Below the pieces are notes generated by a model. It did no database searches and was not told the DNA's origin. It saw only the letters and a list, made by a program, of their open reading frames with translations. A stretch of DNA of 64,000 nucleotides, from positions 1,116,001 through 1,180,000 of the forward strand of contig NZ_AP012331.1 in assembly GCF_001042635.1 (NCBI RefSeq). Reading direction: 5' to 3'. Shown one piece after another: positions 25,402 to 33,631 of this stretch. Made by a program: the position numbers and the translations under genes. How positions within the stretch are numbered: the first letter of the stretch is position 1; every line of letters starts with the position of its first letter. The DNA is from Bifidobacterium scardovii JCM 12489 = DSM 13734 (lineage in GTDB: Bacteria > Actinomycetota > Actinomycetes > Actinomycetales > Bifidobacteriaceae).

Positions 25402-26310
25402 ATGACTCGCGTTGACATTCCTTCCGCTCCGCCGCTGCGCGGATGGGACCTGCACTGCCACACGGCCTTCTCCGACGGCACGGAGACGCCGGCCACGCTG
25501 ATTGGGCAGGCCAAGGATCTGGGGCTGCTCGGGGTCGGCATCGCCGACCACGACACGACCGCCGGATGGCCGCTGGCCGAACAGGCCGCATCGGACGCGG
25601 GGATGCCCCTGCTGCGCGGCACGGAGATCACCGCCGGCGACGAGGACGTATCGGTGCACATGCTCGCCTTCCAATACAATCCGCGCAACCGCCACATCTG
25701 CGAGCTGTTCGCGAGCACGCGGGCCGCCCGCCTCAAGCGCACCAAGCGCATGGTCGAGCTGCTGTCGCGCGATTACCCGATTACATGGGACAGCGTGCTC
25801 GAACAGGTCAGGGAGGGGGAGAAGACCACGATCGGCAGGCCCCACATCGCCGACGCGCTGGTCGCCGCCGGCGTGTACCCGACCCGTTCCGACGCCTTCG
25901 CCGACGTGGTGAGCACGTCCAGCAAGTACTACATCCCCACGCCCTCGCCGAGCACGCACGAGGTGGTGCGCGCGGTCGGCGAGGCCGGCGGCGTGACGAT
26001 CATCGCCCACGCCGGCGATATCAGCCGCAATCGGCGCCTGCTGTCCGACGGGCAGATCCTGCGGCTCGTCGACGAGGGCCTTGACGGGCTGGAGGTGTGG
26101 CACCGCGGCAATCCCCCCGAACAGCGCGAACGGCTGCTGGGCATCGCCCGGAAGCATGATCTGCTGGTCACCGGCGGTTCCGACTGGCACGGGCGGGGCA
26201 AGCCGAACCGGCTTGGCGAAAACCTCACCGACGCCGACACGGTGGCCGAGATCGTGCGCCGTGGCGCGATTCCTCTGTGGGCCGCCAACGGCCCGTCCCG
26301 CAGGCCGTGA
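25402..26310 (+). CDS. PHP-domain phosphoesterase
   Basis: A 302-residue PHP protein. The metal-binding motifs are DLHCHTAFSDG, IADHDTTAGW, LRGTEITAG, TIIAHAGD and GGSDWHGRGK. The order and length match the YciV/RNase AM type, which removes 5' nucleotides from RNA or dephosphorylates 3',5'-nucleoside bisphosphates; exact activity is inferred. It is cytoplasmic. ATG at 25402 is selected because of the TACGAT hexamer 6 nt upstream. The gene is followed by an inverted pair of hairpin repeats. Confidence 0.88.
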   Translation: MTRVDIPSAPPLRGWDLHCHTAFSDGTETPATLIGQAKDLGLLGVGIADHDTTAGWPLAEQAASDAGMPLLRGTEITAGDEDVSVHMLAFQYNPRNRHICELFASTRAARLKRTKRMVELLSRDYPITWDSVLEQVREGEKTTIGRPHIADALVAAGVYPTRSDAFADVVSTSSKYYIPTPSPSTHEVVRAVGEAGGVTIIAHAGDISRNRRLLSDGQILRLVDEGLDGLEVWHRGNPPEQRERLLGIARKHDLLVTGGSDWHGRGKPNRLGENLTDADTVAEIVRRGAIPLWAANGPSRRP

Positions 26311-26326
26311 CGTCAGAGAGAAAAAT

Positions 26327-26460
26327 GGCTCCCCTCTCCGAGGGGAGCTGGCGGCGTAGCCGACTGAGGGGAGATCGCGCGAATCGGCTTGATTCAGACG
26401 TTCTGGTATTTCTCCCCTCAGCCCGCTTCGCGGACAGCTCCCCTCAGAGAGAGGAGCCAG
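26327..26460. repeat. Inverted pair of double-hairpin repeats
   Basis: The left unit (26327-26373) has GGCTCCCCTC/GAGGGGAGCTG, an inner GGCGGCGTAGCC stem and GAGGGGAG. The right unit (26411-26459) is the same in reverse, CTCCCCTCAGCCCGCTTCGC and onwards. The linker contains CGAATCGGCTTGATTCAG, which is found in reverse complement, slightly changed, in the repeat at 33478-33602. It fills the space between the PHP gene and the DUF3107 gene, which converge. Confidence 0.75.
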
Positions 26461-26494
26461 GCGCAAGCGCAATAAACCTTGCGGGCGGCCGCGC

Positions 26495-26719
26495 TCAGAG
26501 CGTGCCGAAGCCGACGGCGTGCTTCGTTTCGGAACCGACGATCGCGTAGCCGAGCGCGTCGGCGGGCACCACGATGTGGCGCCCCTTGTCGTCGGTGAGA
26601 TTGATCGGCGTCTTGGCGGCGATGGCGTCCGCGATCACCGCGTTCACCTCGTCGGCGCTCTGGTCGGTGCTGAAGGTGACGGTGCGCGCCACATTGCGAA
26701 TGCCCAGTTCGATATCCAT
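26495..26719 (-). CDS. DUF3107 small protein
   Basis: A 74-residue protein matching the actinobacterial DUF3107 family: MDIELGIRNVARTVTFSTD, a helix VNAVIADAIAAKTPINLTDD and a C-terminal GYAIVGSETKHAVGFG. No function is known to me. In actinobacteria it is commonly found near UvrD-like helicases and TetR or kinase-like genes, as here (APH-like and UvrD-like genes follow). No membrane segment is present. Confidence 0.85.
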   Translation of the reverse strand: MDIELGIRNVARTVTFSTDQSADEVNAVIADAIAAKTPINLTDDKGRHIVVPADALGYAIVGSETKHAVGFGTL

Positions 26720-26812
26720 GAGTCACTCCTCACATGCGAGTTGTTGGTGGTTGTGTTGTGCTGTGTGCACCTGCTCCCATTGTGCACACAGCCTGTGCAC
26801 ACGGCATGCCGG

Positions 26813-28420
26813 TTACGCCTTCGGCGTGCCGGACGTCTCCGGCGAGTTCGGCACGCCGGATGATTCGGGCGCGTGCCCGTCGGCGTCGTTCCAGCTGTCC
26901 AGCCCGGCCTGCGCGTCGCGCAGCGCGCGTTCCTCCTGTTCGAGCAGGGGGATGACGATCGTCGCGGTGGACATCGGATCGGCCGCGGCGCCTCCGGCGG
27001 GGAAGGATGCGGCGGCCTGCGGCTGCGAGTCGCCGGTCTCGTCGTCCAGTTCCGACGCGATGCCGTCGCGCAGCGTGCTCTGATCCAGCTGCGTGACCAC
27101 GATCGTCGGCGAGGTCGCCGACCGGTGCCCGGCCGTGCCGCCGCCGTTGCCCAGATCGGTCGTCCGCGTGCCGCCCGTCGCGCCGGCCGCCCCGACCACG
27201 GGGCGATCCGCCGTCGAGTCGGTTTCGGCCCGCGCACCGCCGGTCGGATCGGCCGCCGTCACCTGCGCGGAGTCGGTGCGGTCCTGCTCGCCGGTGTCGT
27301 CCTGCGCTCCGGCGATGCCGGCGGCGGGCTCGGTGGCTGCGGGCGCCTGCCGCGCGGCCGCAGCCCGACGGCGTTCGCCCTCGTGCAGCAGCGTGCCGAC
27401 GGTGATGGTCGAAGGCGAACGCTGATCGCCCTTGGCGGCCCGCTGGGCGCCCTCCGCGTGGTCGATGCGCTGCGTGGCCACGCCAAGCTGGTGGGCGAGC
27501 CGGTCGACCTGGGCCTTGAACTGCATGATCTTCACGTTGTCCGCACGGCTCAGCGCCTGGATGAATTCGCCGACCTGCTCCATCTGCAGCCACAGGTTGG
27601 CGCGCAGCATGATCAGGTCGTCGAGCCGGGAGCCCATGATGCGCCCGTAGGCCGAGAGCACGGCATTGCGGTGCTCCTCGTCGAGCTTGGCGAAGATCCA
27701 CGCCAGATCGCGGGCCGGGTCGTTGGTCTGCATGCCCTGCCAGTTGGTGATCGCCGTGATCGTGGAGCCGGAGAACAGCACGTCGCCGTCGGAGAACCCT
27801 CCGTGCACGAAGCAGGTACCGAACGACCACAGCCCCTCGGTTTCGATGATGCGCTCCCAGCTGCCCGTGATTTCGGGCGGGATATGGCCCGCGGAACGCA
27901 GCCGGCGGATCCATGCGGTCAGCTGCGCGTGGATCTGGCCGGTGGAGAACCTCGGGTAGTCGTCGGTGCGCAGCATCGCCGGGTTGAGCCGGTGGATCGC
28001 GCCGATCGCCGTGCCGATGGCGGAACAGTCGTCGAAGGTGAGCAGGTCGAGGTTGCGCGGCGCGCCGTCGTAATGGCCGGTGACCAGCACCGCCGTGGTG
28101 CCGGTCGGGCTGTTCTTGCGCTCGCCGTCCTCGAACGCGAGCACCTGGTCCAAGCCGAAGCCCAGCCCGTTCGGCTCGCGCGCCTCGTCCAGCGCCCGCG
28201 CCGCCCGCACGCGCGCGGACAGGCGCTTGCGGCCCGCGTCGGTGTCGGACACGTACACGTCGTACGGCTTGCCTGCGGCATCCTGCACGATGGCATAGTC
28301 GATGCCGTTGCGGTCGTCGGTGGCGTTGGCCTGGTACCCGCCGCGCACCGCCGCCACGGTGATCTGAGGCATGGCCGCGGAGGCAAGGGCCGCCAACATA
28401 AGATTGCTTCGTTCGCTCAC
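26813..28420 (-). CDS. Aminoglycoside phosphotransferase-fold protein, likely pseudokinase
   Basis: A 535-residue protein. The first 340 residues have the APH/choline-kinase fold: VAAVRGGYQ, a hinge with AVLVTGHYDG, and the loop GTCFVHGGFSDGDVLFSG then AITNWQGMQTNDPARDLAW. Active kinases of the fold have HGD, GN and DW at these spots; here they read HGG, GD and NW, so catalytic residues look lost. A long Ala/Thr/Asp-rich C-terminal tail of about 180 residues appears disordered. Start is GTG at 28420, with TAGTGT 6 nt upstream and no Shine-Dalgarno sequence. It diverges from the UvrD-like helicase gene, as in many actinobacteria. Confidence 0.75.
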   Translation of the reverse strand: MSERSNLMLAALASAAMPQITVAAVRGGYQANATDDRNGIDYAIVQDAAGKPYDVYVSDTDAGRKRLSARVRAARALDEAREPNGLGFGLDQVLAFEDGERKNSPTGTTAVLVTGHYDGAPRNLDLLTFDDCSAIGTAIGAIHRLNPAMLRTDDYPRFSTGQIHAQLTAWIRRLRSAGHIPPEITGSWERIIETEGLWSFGTCFVHGGFSDGDVLFSGSTITAITNWQGMQTNDPARDLAWIFAKLDEEHRNAVLSAYGRIMGSRLDDLIMLRANLWLQMEQVGEFIQALSRADNVKIMQFKAQVDRLAHQLGVATQRIDHAEGAQRAAKGDQRSPSTITVGTLLHEGERRRAAAARQAPAATEPAAGIAGAQDDTGEQDRTDSAQVTAADPTGGARAETDSTADRPVVGAAGATGGTRTTDLGNGGGTAGHRSATSPTIVVTQLDQSTLRDGIASELDDETGDSQPQAAASFPAGGAAADPMSTATIVIPLLEQEERALRDAQAGLDSWNDADGHAPESSGVPNSPETSGTPKA

Positions 28421-28528
28421 AGTTCAACACTAATACATCCTGGGAGAAAAATCGGAGCTGACTCGGCGAAAGCCTCCGGGAAACGCCTGCCGGGGGCCAA
28501 GGGCAGAGCGGCTGACACAATGGAGCCC

Positions 28529-30031
28529 ATGGATGCATCGGCGGAACACATGCTTGAGGGGCTCGACGAGGCGCAGCGCGCCGCGGCGACGACGCTGCAC
28601 GGCCCGGTACGCATCATCGCCGGCGCCGGCGCCGGCAAGACCCGCACGGTCACCCGCCGCATCGCCTATGCCTGCGCCACCGGGCAGTGGGAGGCGAGCG
28701 GCGCGCTGGCCGTCACCTTCTCGGTCAAGGCGGCCGCCGAGATGCGCTCGCGCCTCGCCTCGCTCGGCGTGGGCGACCAGGTGACGGCGGCCACCTTCCA
28801 TTCGGCGGCCCTGCATCAGCTGCGCCGCGTATGGGACGACGTGTGCGACGCCCCGTTTCCCCGGCTCGCCGACGACCCGGAGCCGCGGCGCATCGTCGGC
28901 ATCGCCCTGCGGCACGCGTGCGGGGCCGACGCCGACGACCCGACCGTGCGCGCCGTGCAAGCCGAGATCAACTGGGCGAAGATCTCCCTGGTGGCGCCGG
29001 GCGACTACCCGCGCGTCTGCGCGGCCATGCACCGCCAGCCGCCGGCCGGGCTGGACCCGCAGCGATTCGCCGACGTCTACGACAGCTACGAGCAGGAGAA
29101 GACGTCCCGCGGCCTGATCGACTTCGACGACATCCTGCTCGTCGCCTGCCATGTGCTCGACGATTTCGAGGACGCGGCCGATCGGATCCGCCGCTCGATC
29201 CGGTGGCTGACCGTCGACGAGTACCAGGACGTCTCGCCGCTGCAGCACCGGCTGCTGACCCTGTGGCTGGGCGACAACCGCAACGTGTGCGTGGTCGGCG
29301 ACCCCGCGCAGACGATCTACTCGTTCGCCGGCGCGAGCAGCTACGATCTGCTGGCCTTCGCCGACCAGTTCGGCCCTCTGGCCGCCGACGTCAGCCTCAA
29401 CACCGACTACCGGTCCACGCCGCAGATCGTGCGGTACGCGAACCGCGTGCTCGCCGCCGCGCCGAACCGGCAGGACTATCTCAAGCTCGTCTCCGCCCGC
29501 GAATCCGGCGCCCGCGTGAGCCACACCGTCTACGACACCGACGACGAGGAGGCGCGCGGCGTGGCCGGCCGCATCCTGCGTCTGGCCGCGAACGGCGTCG
29601 ATCCGTCCGACTGCGCGGTGCTGACCCGCATCAACGCGCAGCAGCCGGCGGTGTGCTCGGCCCTGCGCGCGGCCGGCCTGCGCTATCGGGTCCGCCGCGA
29701 CGCCGGGTGGTCGGGCGGCGGCGTGGACGACGACGCCGCGCAGCGCCAGGCGAAGCTGGAGCAGCTGGGCGTTGGGGGCGTGGCCGGCGCGGTGACCGTG
29801 TCCACCATCCATGCCTCCAAGGGCCTCGAATTCAAGCAAGTGTTCCTTATCGGCTGTTCGGAGGGACTCATGCCCTACGGGTCGCCGGCCGGCGGGGAGG
29901 TGCTCGAGGAGGAGCGCCGGCTCATGTACGTGGGCGTCACCCGCGCCGAGGATGGCCTGCACATGTCGTATGCGAGGACCAAGGACGGCACGGCCGGCAG
30001 GGCCCGCGTGCCCAGCCGTTTCCTGACATGA
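28529..30031 (+). CDS. UvrD/Rep-family ATP-dependent DNA helicase (short form)
   Basis: A 500-residue superfamily 1A helicase. Motifs in order: Q-motif DEAQRAAA, Walker A IIAGAGAGKTRTVT, Ia TFSVKAAAEMRSR, II VDEYQDVSPLQ, III VGDPAQTIYSFAGA, IV TDYRSTPQIVRYAN, V VSTIHASKGLEFKQVF and VI EERRLMYVGVTRAED. It lacks the HRDC domain and long 2B region of UvrD2/PcrA (about 700-800 residues). It probably translocates on single-stranded DNA in repair. ATG at 28529 is favoured by the hexamer CACAAT 7 nt upstream; ATG at 28520 lies inside that spacing. Confidence 0.9.
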   Translation: MDASAEHMLEGLDEAQRAAATTLHGPVRIIAGAGAGKTRTVTRRIAYACATGQWEASGALAVTFSVKAAAEMRSRLASLGVGDQVTAATFHSAALHQLRRVWDDVCDAPFPRLADDPEPRRIVGIALRHACGADADDPTVRAVQAEINWAKISLVAPGDYPRVCAAMHRQPPAGLDPQRFADVYDSYEQEKTSRGLIDFDDILLVACHVLDDFEDAADRIRRSIRWLTVDEYQDVSPLQHRLLTLWLGDNRNVCVVGDPAQTIYSFAGASSYDLLAFADQFGPLAADVSLNTDYRSTPQIVRYANRVLAAAPNRQDYLKLVSARESGARVSHTVYDTDDEEARGVAGRILRLAANGVDPSDCAVLTRINAQQPAVCSALRAAGLRYRVRRDAGWSGGGVDDDAAQRQAKLEQLGVGGVAGAVTVSTIHASKGLEFKQVFLIGCSEGLMPYGSPAGGEVLEEERRLMYVGVTRAEDGLHMSYARTKDGTAGRARVPSRFLT

Positions 30032-30098
30032 GCCGGAAGCCGGCCGGCTGGCCGGCTGGCCGGGGCGGCGGTACGCCGGCGCTGACAAGGGGGCGGGG

Positions 30099-30104
30099 TA
30101 TACT
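30099..30104 (+). promoter_or_regulatory. -10 element of rpoZ
   Basis: TATACT at 30099-30104 is a consensus-like -10 hexamer 56 bases before the rpoZ start. No good -35 is visible at 16-18 bp distance. Confidence 0.45.
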
Positions 30105-30160
30105 TAGGAGGCTGGAATAGCTCACATACGCTTTCACGATGATTTTGGAGAACAACTACT

Positions 30161-30445
30161 ATGGCTTTTGGCACTGATCCCCGCCCGCAGGGACTCGCGA
30201 ACCCGCCGATCGACGACCTGATGGAGCACGCCGATTCGAAGTACGCGCTCGCGATCTTCGCCGCCAAGCGCGCCCGTCAGATCAACTCCTACTTCACGCA
30301 GCTCAACGAGGGTCTGCTGCAGAACGTCGGCCCGCTGGTCGAGTACCAGAACCAGGAGAAGCCCCTGTCGATCGCCTTCCGCGAAATCAACGAAGGTCTG
30401 CTCGAGGAGACCCTCGGCGAGGACGATCTGAGCGAAGGCAACTGA
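30161..30445 (+). CDS. rpoZ: RNA polymerase omega subunit
   Basis: A 94-residue protein with the omega helix motifs: [34 protein letters not shown] and [15 protein letters not shown]. Omega binds the beta-prime subunit and helps assemble RNA polymerase. TTGGAGAAC precedes the ATG. In actinobacteria rpoZ is usually just upstream of metK, as here. A terminator lies between the two, so they are separately transcribed at least in part. Confidence 0.92.
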   Translation: MAFGTDPRPQGLANPPIDDLMEHADSKYALAIFAAKRARQINSYFTQLNEGLLQNVGPLVEYQNQEKPLSIAFREINEGLLEETLGEDDLSEGN

Positions 30446-30580
30446 TCGCCGGCAGCGCCCGCAATGCCTGTCCCGGAACCCAGGGCATGGCCTGCGCCGG
30501 CGCATCCGGTGCTTGCGGCGCCCTGAGCCGGGCCGATATCTGGGCAGGCTGGCGGGTTCCGTCGCATTGTCGTGTGATAT

Positions 30581-30622
30581 ACGCCCCGCGGAATAGTATC
30601 CGCGGGGCGTGTTATCTTTTTC
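30581..30622 (+). terminator. Terminator of rpoZ
   Basis: ACGCCCCGCGGA and TCCGCGGGGCGT form a perfect 12-bp stem with a 6-base loop, followed by GTTATCTTTTTC. Confidence 0.88.
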
Positions 30623-30704
30623 TTGACCAAAGTTTCACGGTTCCCGCATTCCGTCGGCGGGGATCGGCTGTGGGGAAACCGGACGGGGAATGGTGAGGAG
30701 CGAT

Positions 30705-31928
30705 ATGGAACGACGACTGATTTCCGCCGAATCCGTGACCGAGGGGCATCCCGACAAGATCTGCGATCAGATCTCCGACGCGATCCTCGACGATCTGCTC
30801 AGGCAGGACATCCACTCGCACGTCGCCGTGGAAACGGTGGCCGGCGTCGGGCAGTTCCTGGTGTTCGGCGAGGTGAACAGCGAGGGCTACTGCGAGGTGC
30901 AGCACATCGTACGCAACGTGGTGCGGCGCATCGGCTATACGAGCAGCGAGATCGGCCTCGACGCCGATTCGTGCGGCGTGCTCGTCTCGATCACCGGCCA
31001 GAGCGCCGAGATCAACCAGGGCGTGTCCCGCCTGAGCCTCGACCAGGAGTCCGCCGCCTCGCGCGAGGAGCGCTACGAGGCGCAGGGCGCCGGCGACCAG
31101 GGCGTGATGTTCGGCTATGCGACCGACGAGACCGACGTGATGATGCCGCTGCCGATCCATCTGGCCCACCGTCTGGCCTACCGCCTCGCCCAGGTGCGCA
31201 AGAGCGGCGAGATGCCGCATCTGCGCCCCGACGGCAAGACCCAGGTGACCATCGAGTACGACGAGAACGACAAGGCCGTGCGCCTGGACACCGTGCTCGT
31301 CTCCACCCAGCACGACCCCGAGGCTAGCCACGAGTGGCTCACCGAGCAGCTCACCGAGCACGTCATCAAGCCGGTGCTGGACGAGGTGCTCGGCGACAGG
31401 GTCGAGCACGACGACTACCGCGTGCTGGTCAACCCGACCGGATCCTTCGTGCTGGGTGGCCCGGCGGCCGACTCCGGCCTGACCGGGCGCAAGATCATCG
31501 TCGACACCTACGGCGGCGCGGCCCATCACGGCGGCGGCGCGTTCTCCGGCAAGGACCCGAGCAAGGTCGACCGCTCCGCCGCCTATGCGGCGCGCTGGGT
31601 GGCCAAGAACATCGTGGCCGCCGGCCTGGCGCACAAGGTCGAGGTGCAGGTCGCGTACGCGATCGGCGTGGCCGACCCGGTGTCCGTCAACGTGGAGACG
31701 TACGGCAGCGAGATCGGCGGCGTGACCCGCGAGCAGATCCAGGAGGCGGTGCGCAAGGTGTTCGACCTGCGCCCGGCCGCCATCATCGACGAGCTCGACC
31801 TGCTGCGCCCGATCTATTCGAAGACCGCCGCATACGGCCACTTCGGCCGCGAGGACGACGACTTCACCTGGGAGCGCACCGACAAGGTCGACGAGCTCAA
31901 GGCCGCCGTCGCCGAGGTCGCCGCCTGA
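30705..31928 (+). CDS. metK: S-adenosylmethionine synthetase
   Basis: A 407-residue enzyme that makes S-adenosylmethionine from ATP and methionine. The signature motifs are [34 protein letters not shown], and the P-loop-like [19 protein letters not shown]. Length matches actinobacterial MetK. The ATG at 30705 is chosen because GTGAGGAG stands 4 bases before it; an ATG at 30690 would overlap that site. It feeds methyl transfer, including the cyclopropane synthase gene downstream that also needs S-adenosylmethionine. A terminator follows the gene. Confidence 0.95.
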   Translation: MERRLISAESVTEGHPDKICDQISDAILDDLLRQDIHSHVAVETVAGVGQFLVFGEVNSEGYCEVQHIVRNVVRRIGYTSSEIGLDADSCGVLVSITGQSAEINQGVSRLSLDQESAASREERYEAQGAGDQGVMFGYATDETDVMMPLPIHLAHRLAYRLAQVRKSGEMPHLRPDGKTQVTIEYDENDKAVRLDTVLVSTQHDPEASHEWLTEQLTEHVIKPVLDEVLGDRVEHDDYRVLVNPTGSFVLGGPAADSGLTGRKIIVDTYGGAAHHGGGAFSGKDPSKVDRSAAYAARWVAKNIVAAGLAHKVEVQVAYAIGVADPVSVNVETYGSEIGGVTREQIQEAVRKVFDLRPAAIIDELDLLRPIYSKTAAYGHFGREDDDFTWERTDKVDELKAAVAEVAA

Positions 31929-31962
31929 CGCAGGGCGGCGGAGAGACAATCCAGACAGACCG

Positions 31963-32002
31963 AAAGCCTGCCGGGACCACTGTGGTTACGGCAGGCTTTG
32001 CG
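31963..32002 (+). terminator. Terminator of metK
   Basis: AAAGCCTGCCG and CGGCAGGCTTT pair as an 11-bp stem. A second stem, CCGTATGG/CCATACGG (32009-32043), followed by a T run (GAGTTTTTCG), lies just after it and may act as a backup. Confidence 0.8.
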
Positions 32003-32158
32003 TTATCGCCGTATGGGCCGCCATGGCACGGGCCGCCATACGGAAACGAGTTTTTCGCCCCGGGGCGCCGCGCGCGGGCCCGCGAGGGTCCGGGCGATGC
32101 ATCCCGGGCGATGCAGCAATGCATGCGACATGCATATGGAATAGGTAAAGAGGCGAAT

Positions 32159-33463
32159 ATGAGTATTGGCAAGGCAATGACCGTCAGCGACATGGTGGGC
32201 GAATTCATCGAGCCGAACCCGCTGCTGCGCGTCGAGGCGTTCGACGGGTCGGCCTTCGGCCCGGCGTCGGCCGATCTGGTCGTGAAGGTGAAGACCCCCA
32301 ATGCGGTCTACCAGCTGCTGGCGCATCCCAACGAGATCGGCGCGGTGCGCGCCTACGTATTGGGCGATTTCGACATCGAGGGCATCGATTACGCCGATCC
32401 GTACCCCCAGCTGCGCCAGCTGCTGTCGCTGGCGCCGTATGTGAAGAGCCTGTCGCCGCTCTCCGTGGCGAAGGTCGGCTCCGCCGTGCTGAGCCACGGC
32501 ATCCGCAAGCCCCCGGTGCCCGAGACCGAAGGCCCCTCCAAGTTCGCCCGCATCAAGTCCGGCCTGCTGCCGCACACCGAGAAGGCCGACTCCGAGACGG
32601 TGAGCTTCCACTACGATCTGTCGAACAAGTTCTACCGCAACTTCCTCGGCCCCTCGATGACCTACACCTGCGCGGTGTTCGACAACGAGGACATGAGCCT
32701 GGAGGACGCGCAGCTCAACAAGATCCGCTTGGTGCTCGACAAGCTCGACCTCAAGCCGGGCGAGCGCCTGCTCGACATCGGCTGCGGCTGGGGCTCGCTC
32801 GTCATCGAGGCCGCCAAGCGCGGCATCAAGGCGCTCGGCGTCTCCCTGTCCAAGGAGCAGATCGAATACGGCCAGGAGTGGATCAAGCGCGAAGGCCTCG
32901 AGGATCTGGCCGAACTGCGCGTGATGGACTATCGCGACGTGCCCGAGCGCGATTTCGACGGCATCTGCTCGATCGGCATGATGGAGCACGTCGGCGTGAA
33001 GAACTACCAGAGCTACTTCGAGGAGATGTTCAAGCTCCTCAAGCCGATGGGGCACCTGCTCAACCACCAGATCACCATCAGCCACGACAAGCCGCACGGC
33101 AAGCCGGGCACCGACGAGTTCCTCGACCGCTACATCTTCCCCGACGGCGACCTGGGCGCGCCGGGCTTCATCGAGAGCTGCATCCACGATGCCGGCTTCA
33201 ACGTGGTGCACCAGGAGAACCTGCGCCAGCACTACGCGCTCACCCTGCACCACTGGAACCGCAACCTGGCCGAGCATTGGGACGAGGCCGTCAAGGAGGT
33301 CGGTTTCGAACGCGCCAAGGTGTGGGGCCTGTACATGGCGGCCTGCGCGCTCAACTTCGAGATCGACGGCATTCAGGTGCACCAGTTCCTCGCCGTCAAG
33401 CCCGACCGCGTCGGCCACCCCGACGGCCGCTGGTACCCGCTGCGCCAGTGGTGGCGCGCGTAG
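32159..33463 (+). CDS. cfa: Cyclopropane-fatty-acyl-phospholipid synthase
   Basis: A 434-residue S-adenosylmethionine-dependent enzyme that adds a methylene bridge to unsaturated acyl chains of membrane lipids. The N-terminal lipid-binding domain includes VLGDFDIEGIDYADPY. The methyltransferase part starts SFHYDLSNKFYRNFLGPSMT, has the SAM loop ERLLDIGCGWGSLVIEAA and catalytic MMEHVG. ATG at 32159 is preceded by AAAGAGGCG; the open frame extends far upstream but into metK. A short run of ATGCAT motifs lies just before the start. It stands between metK and priA, apparently an insertion into the usual metK-priA-fmt order. Confidence 0.93.
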   Translation: MSIGKAMTVSDMVGEFIEPNPLLRVEAFDGSAFGPASADLVVKVKTPNAVYQLLAHPNEIGAVRAYVLGDFDIEGIDYADPYPQLRQLLSLAPYVKSLSPLSVAKVGSAVLSHGIRKPPVPETEGPSKFARIKSGLLPHTEKADSETVSFHYDLSNKFYRNFLGPSMTYTCAVFDNEDMSLEDAQLNKIRLVLDKLDLKPGERLLDIGCGWGSLVIEAAKRGIKALGVSLSKEQIEYGQEWIKREGLEDLAELRVMDYRDVPERDFDGICSIGMMEHVGVKNYQSYFEEMFKLLKPMGHLLNHQITISHDKPHGKPGTDEFLDRYIFPDGDLGAPGFIESCIHDAGFNVVHQENLRQHYALTLHHWNRNLAEHWDEAVKEVGFERAKVWGLYMAACALNFEIDGIQVHQFLAVKPDRVGHPDGRWYPLRQWWRA

Positions 33464-33477
33464 CCGTGCACTCTGCT

Positions 33478-33602
33478 TGGCTCACCCTCGGTGAGGGGAG
33501 CTGGCCGCGAAGCGGTCTGAGGGGAGGATTCCCGTGAACGCTTGACATTAAGCCGATTCGCATGATCTTGCCCAGCTGGCTCCCTTCTTCAGAGGGGAGC
33601 CG
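33478..33602. repeat. Double-hairpin composite repeat
   Basis: GGCTCACCCTCGGTGAGGGG, AGCTGGCCGCGAAGCGGTCT, GAGGGGAGG, then the linker TTGACATTAAGCCGATTCGC and a closing hairpin GGCTCCCTTCTTCAGAGGGG. The linker is the reverse complement of that in 26327-26460, so the whole is one composite element in opposite orientation. Confidence 0.75.
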
Positions 33603-33631
33603 GATCGCGATCTGTGGTAAAACAGGAAGCT

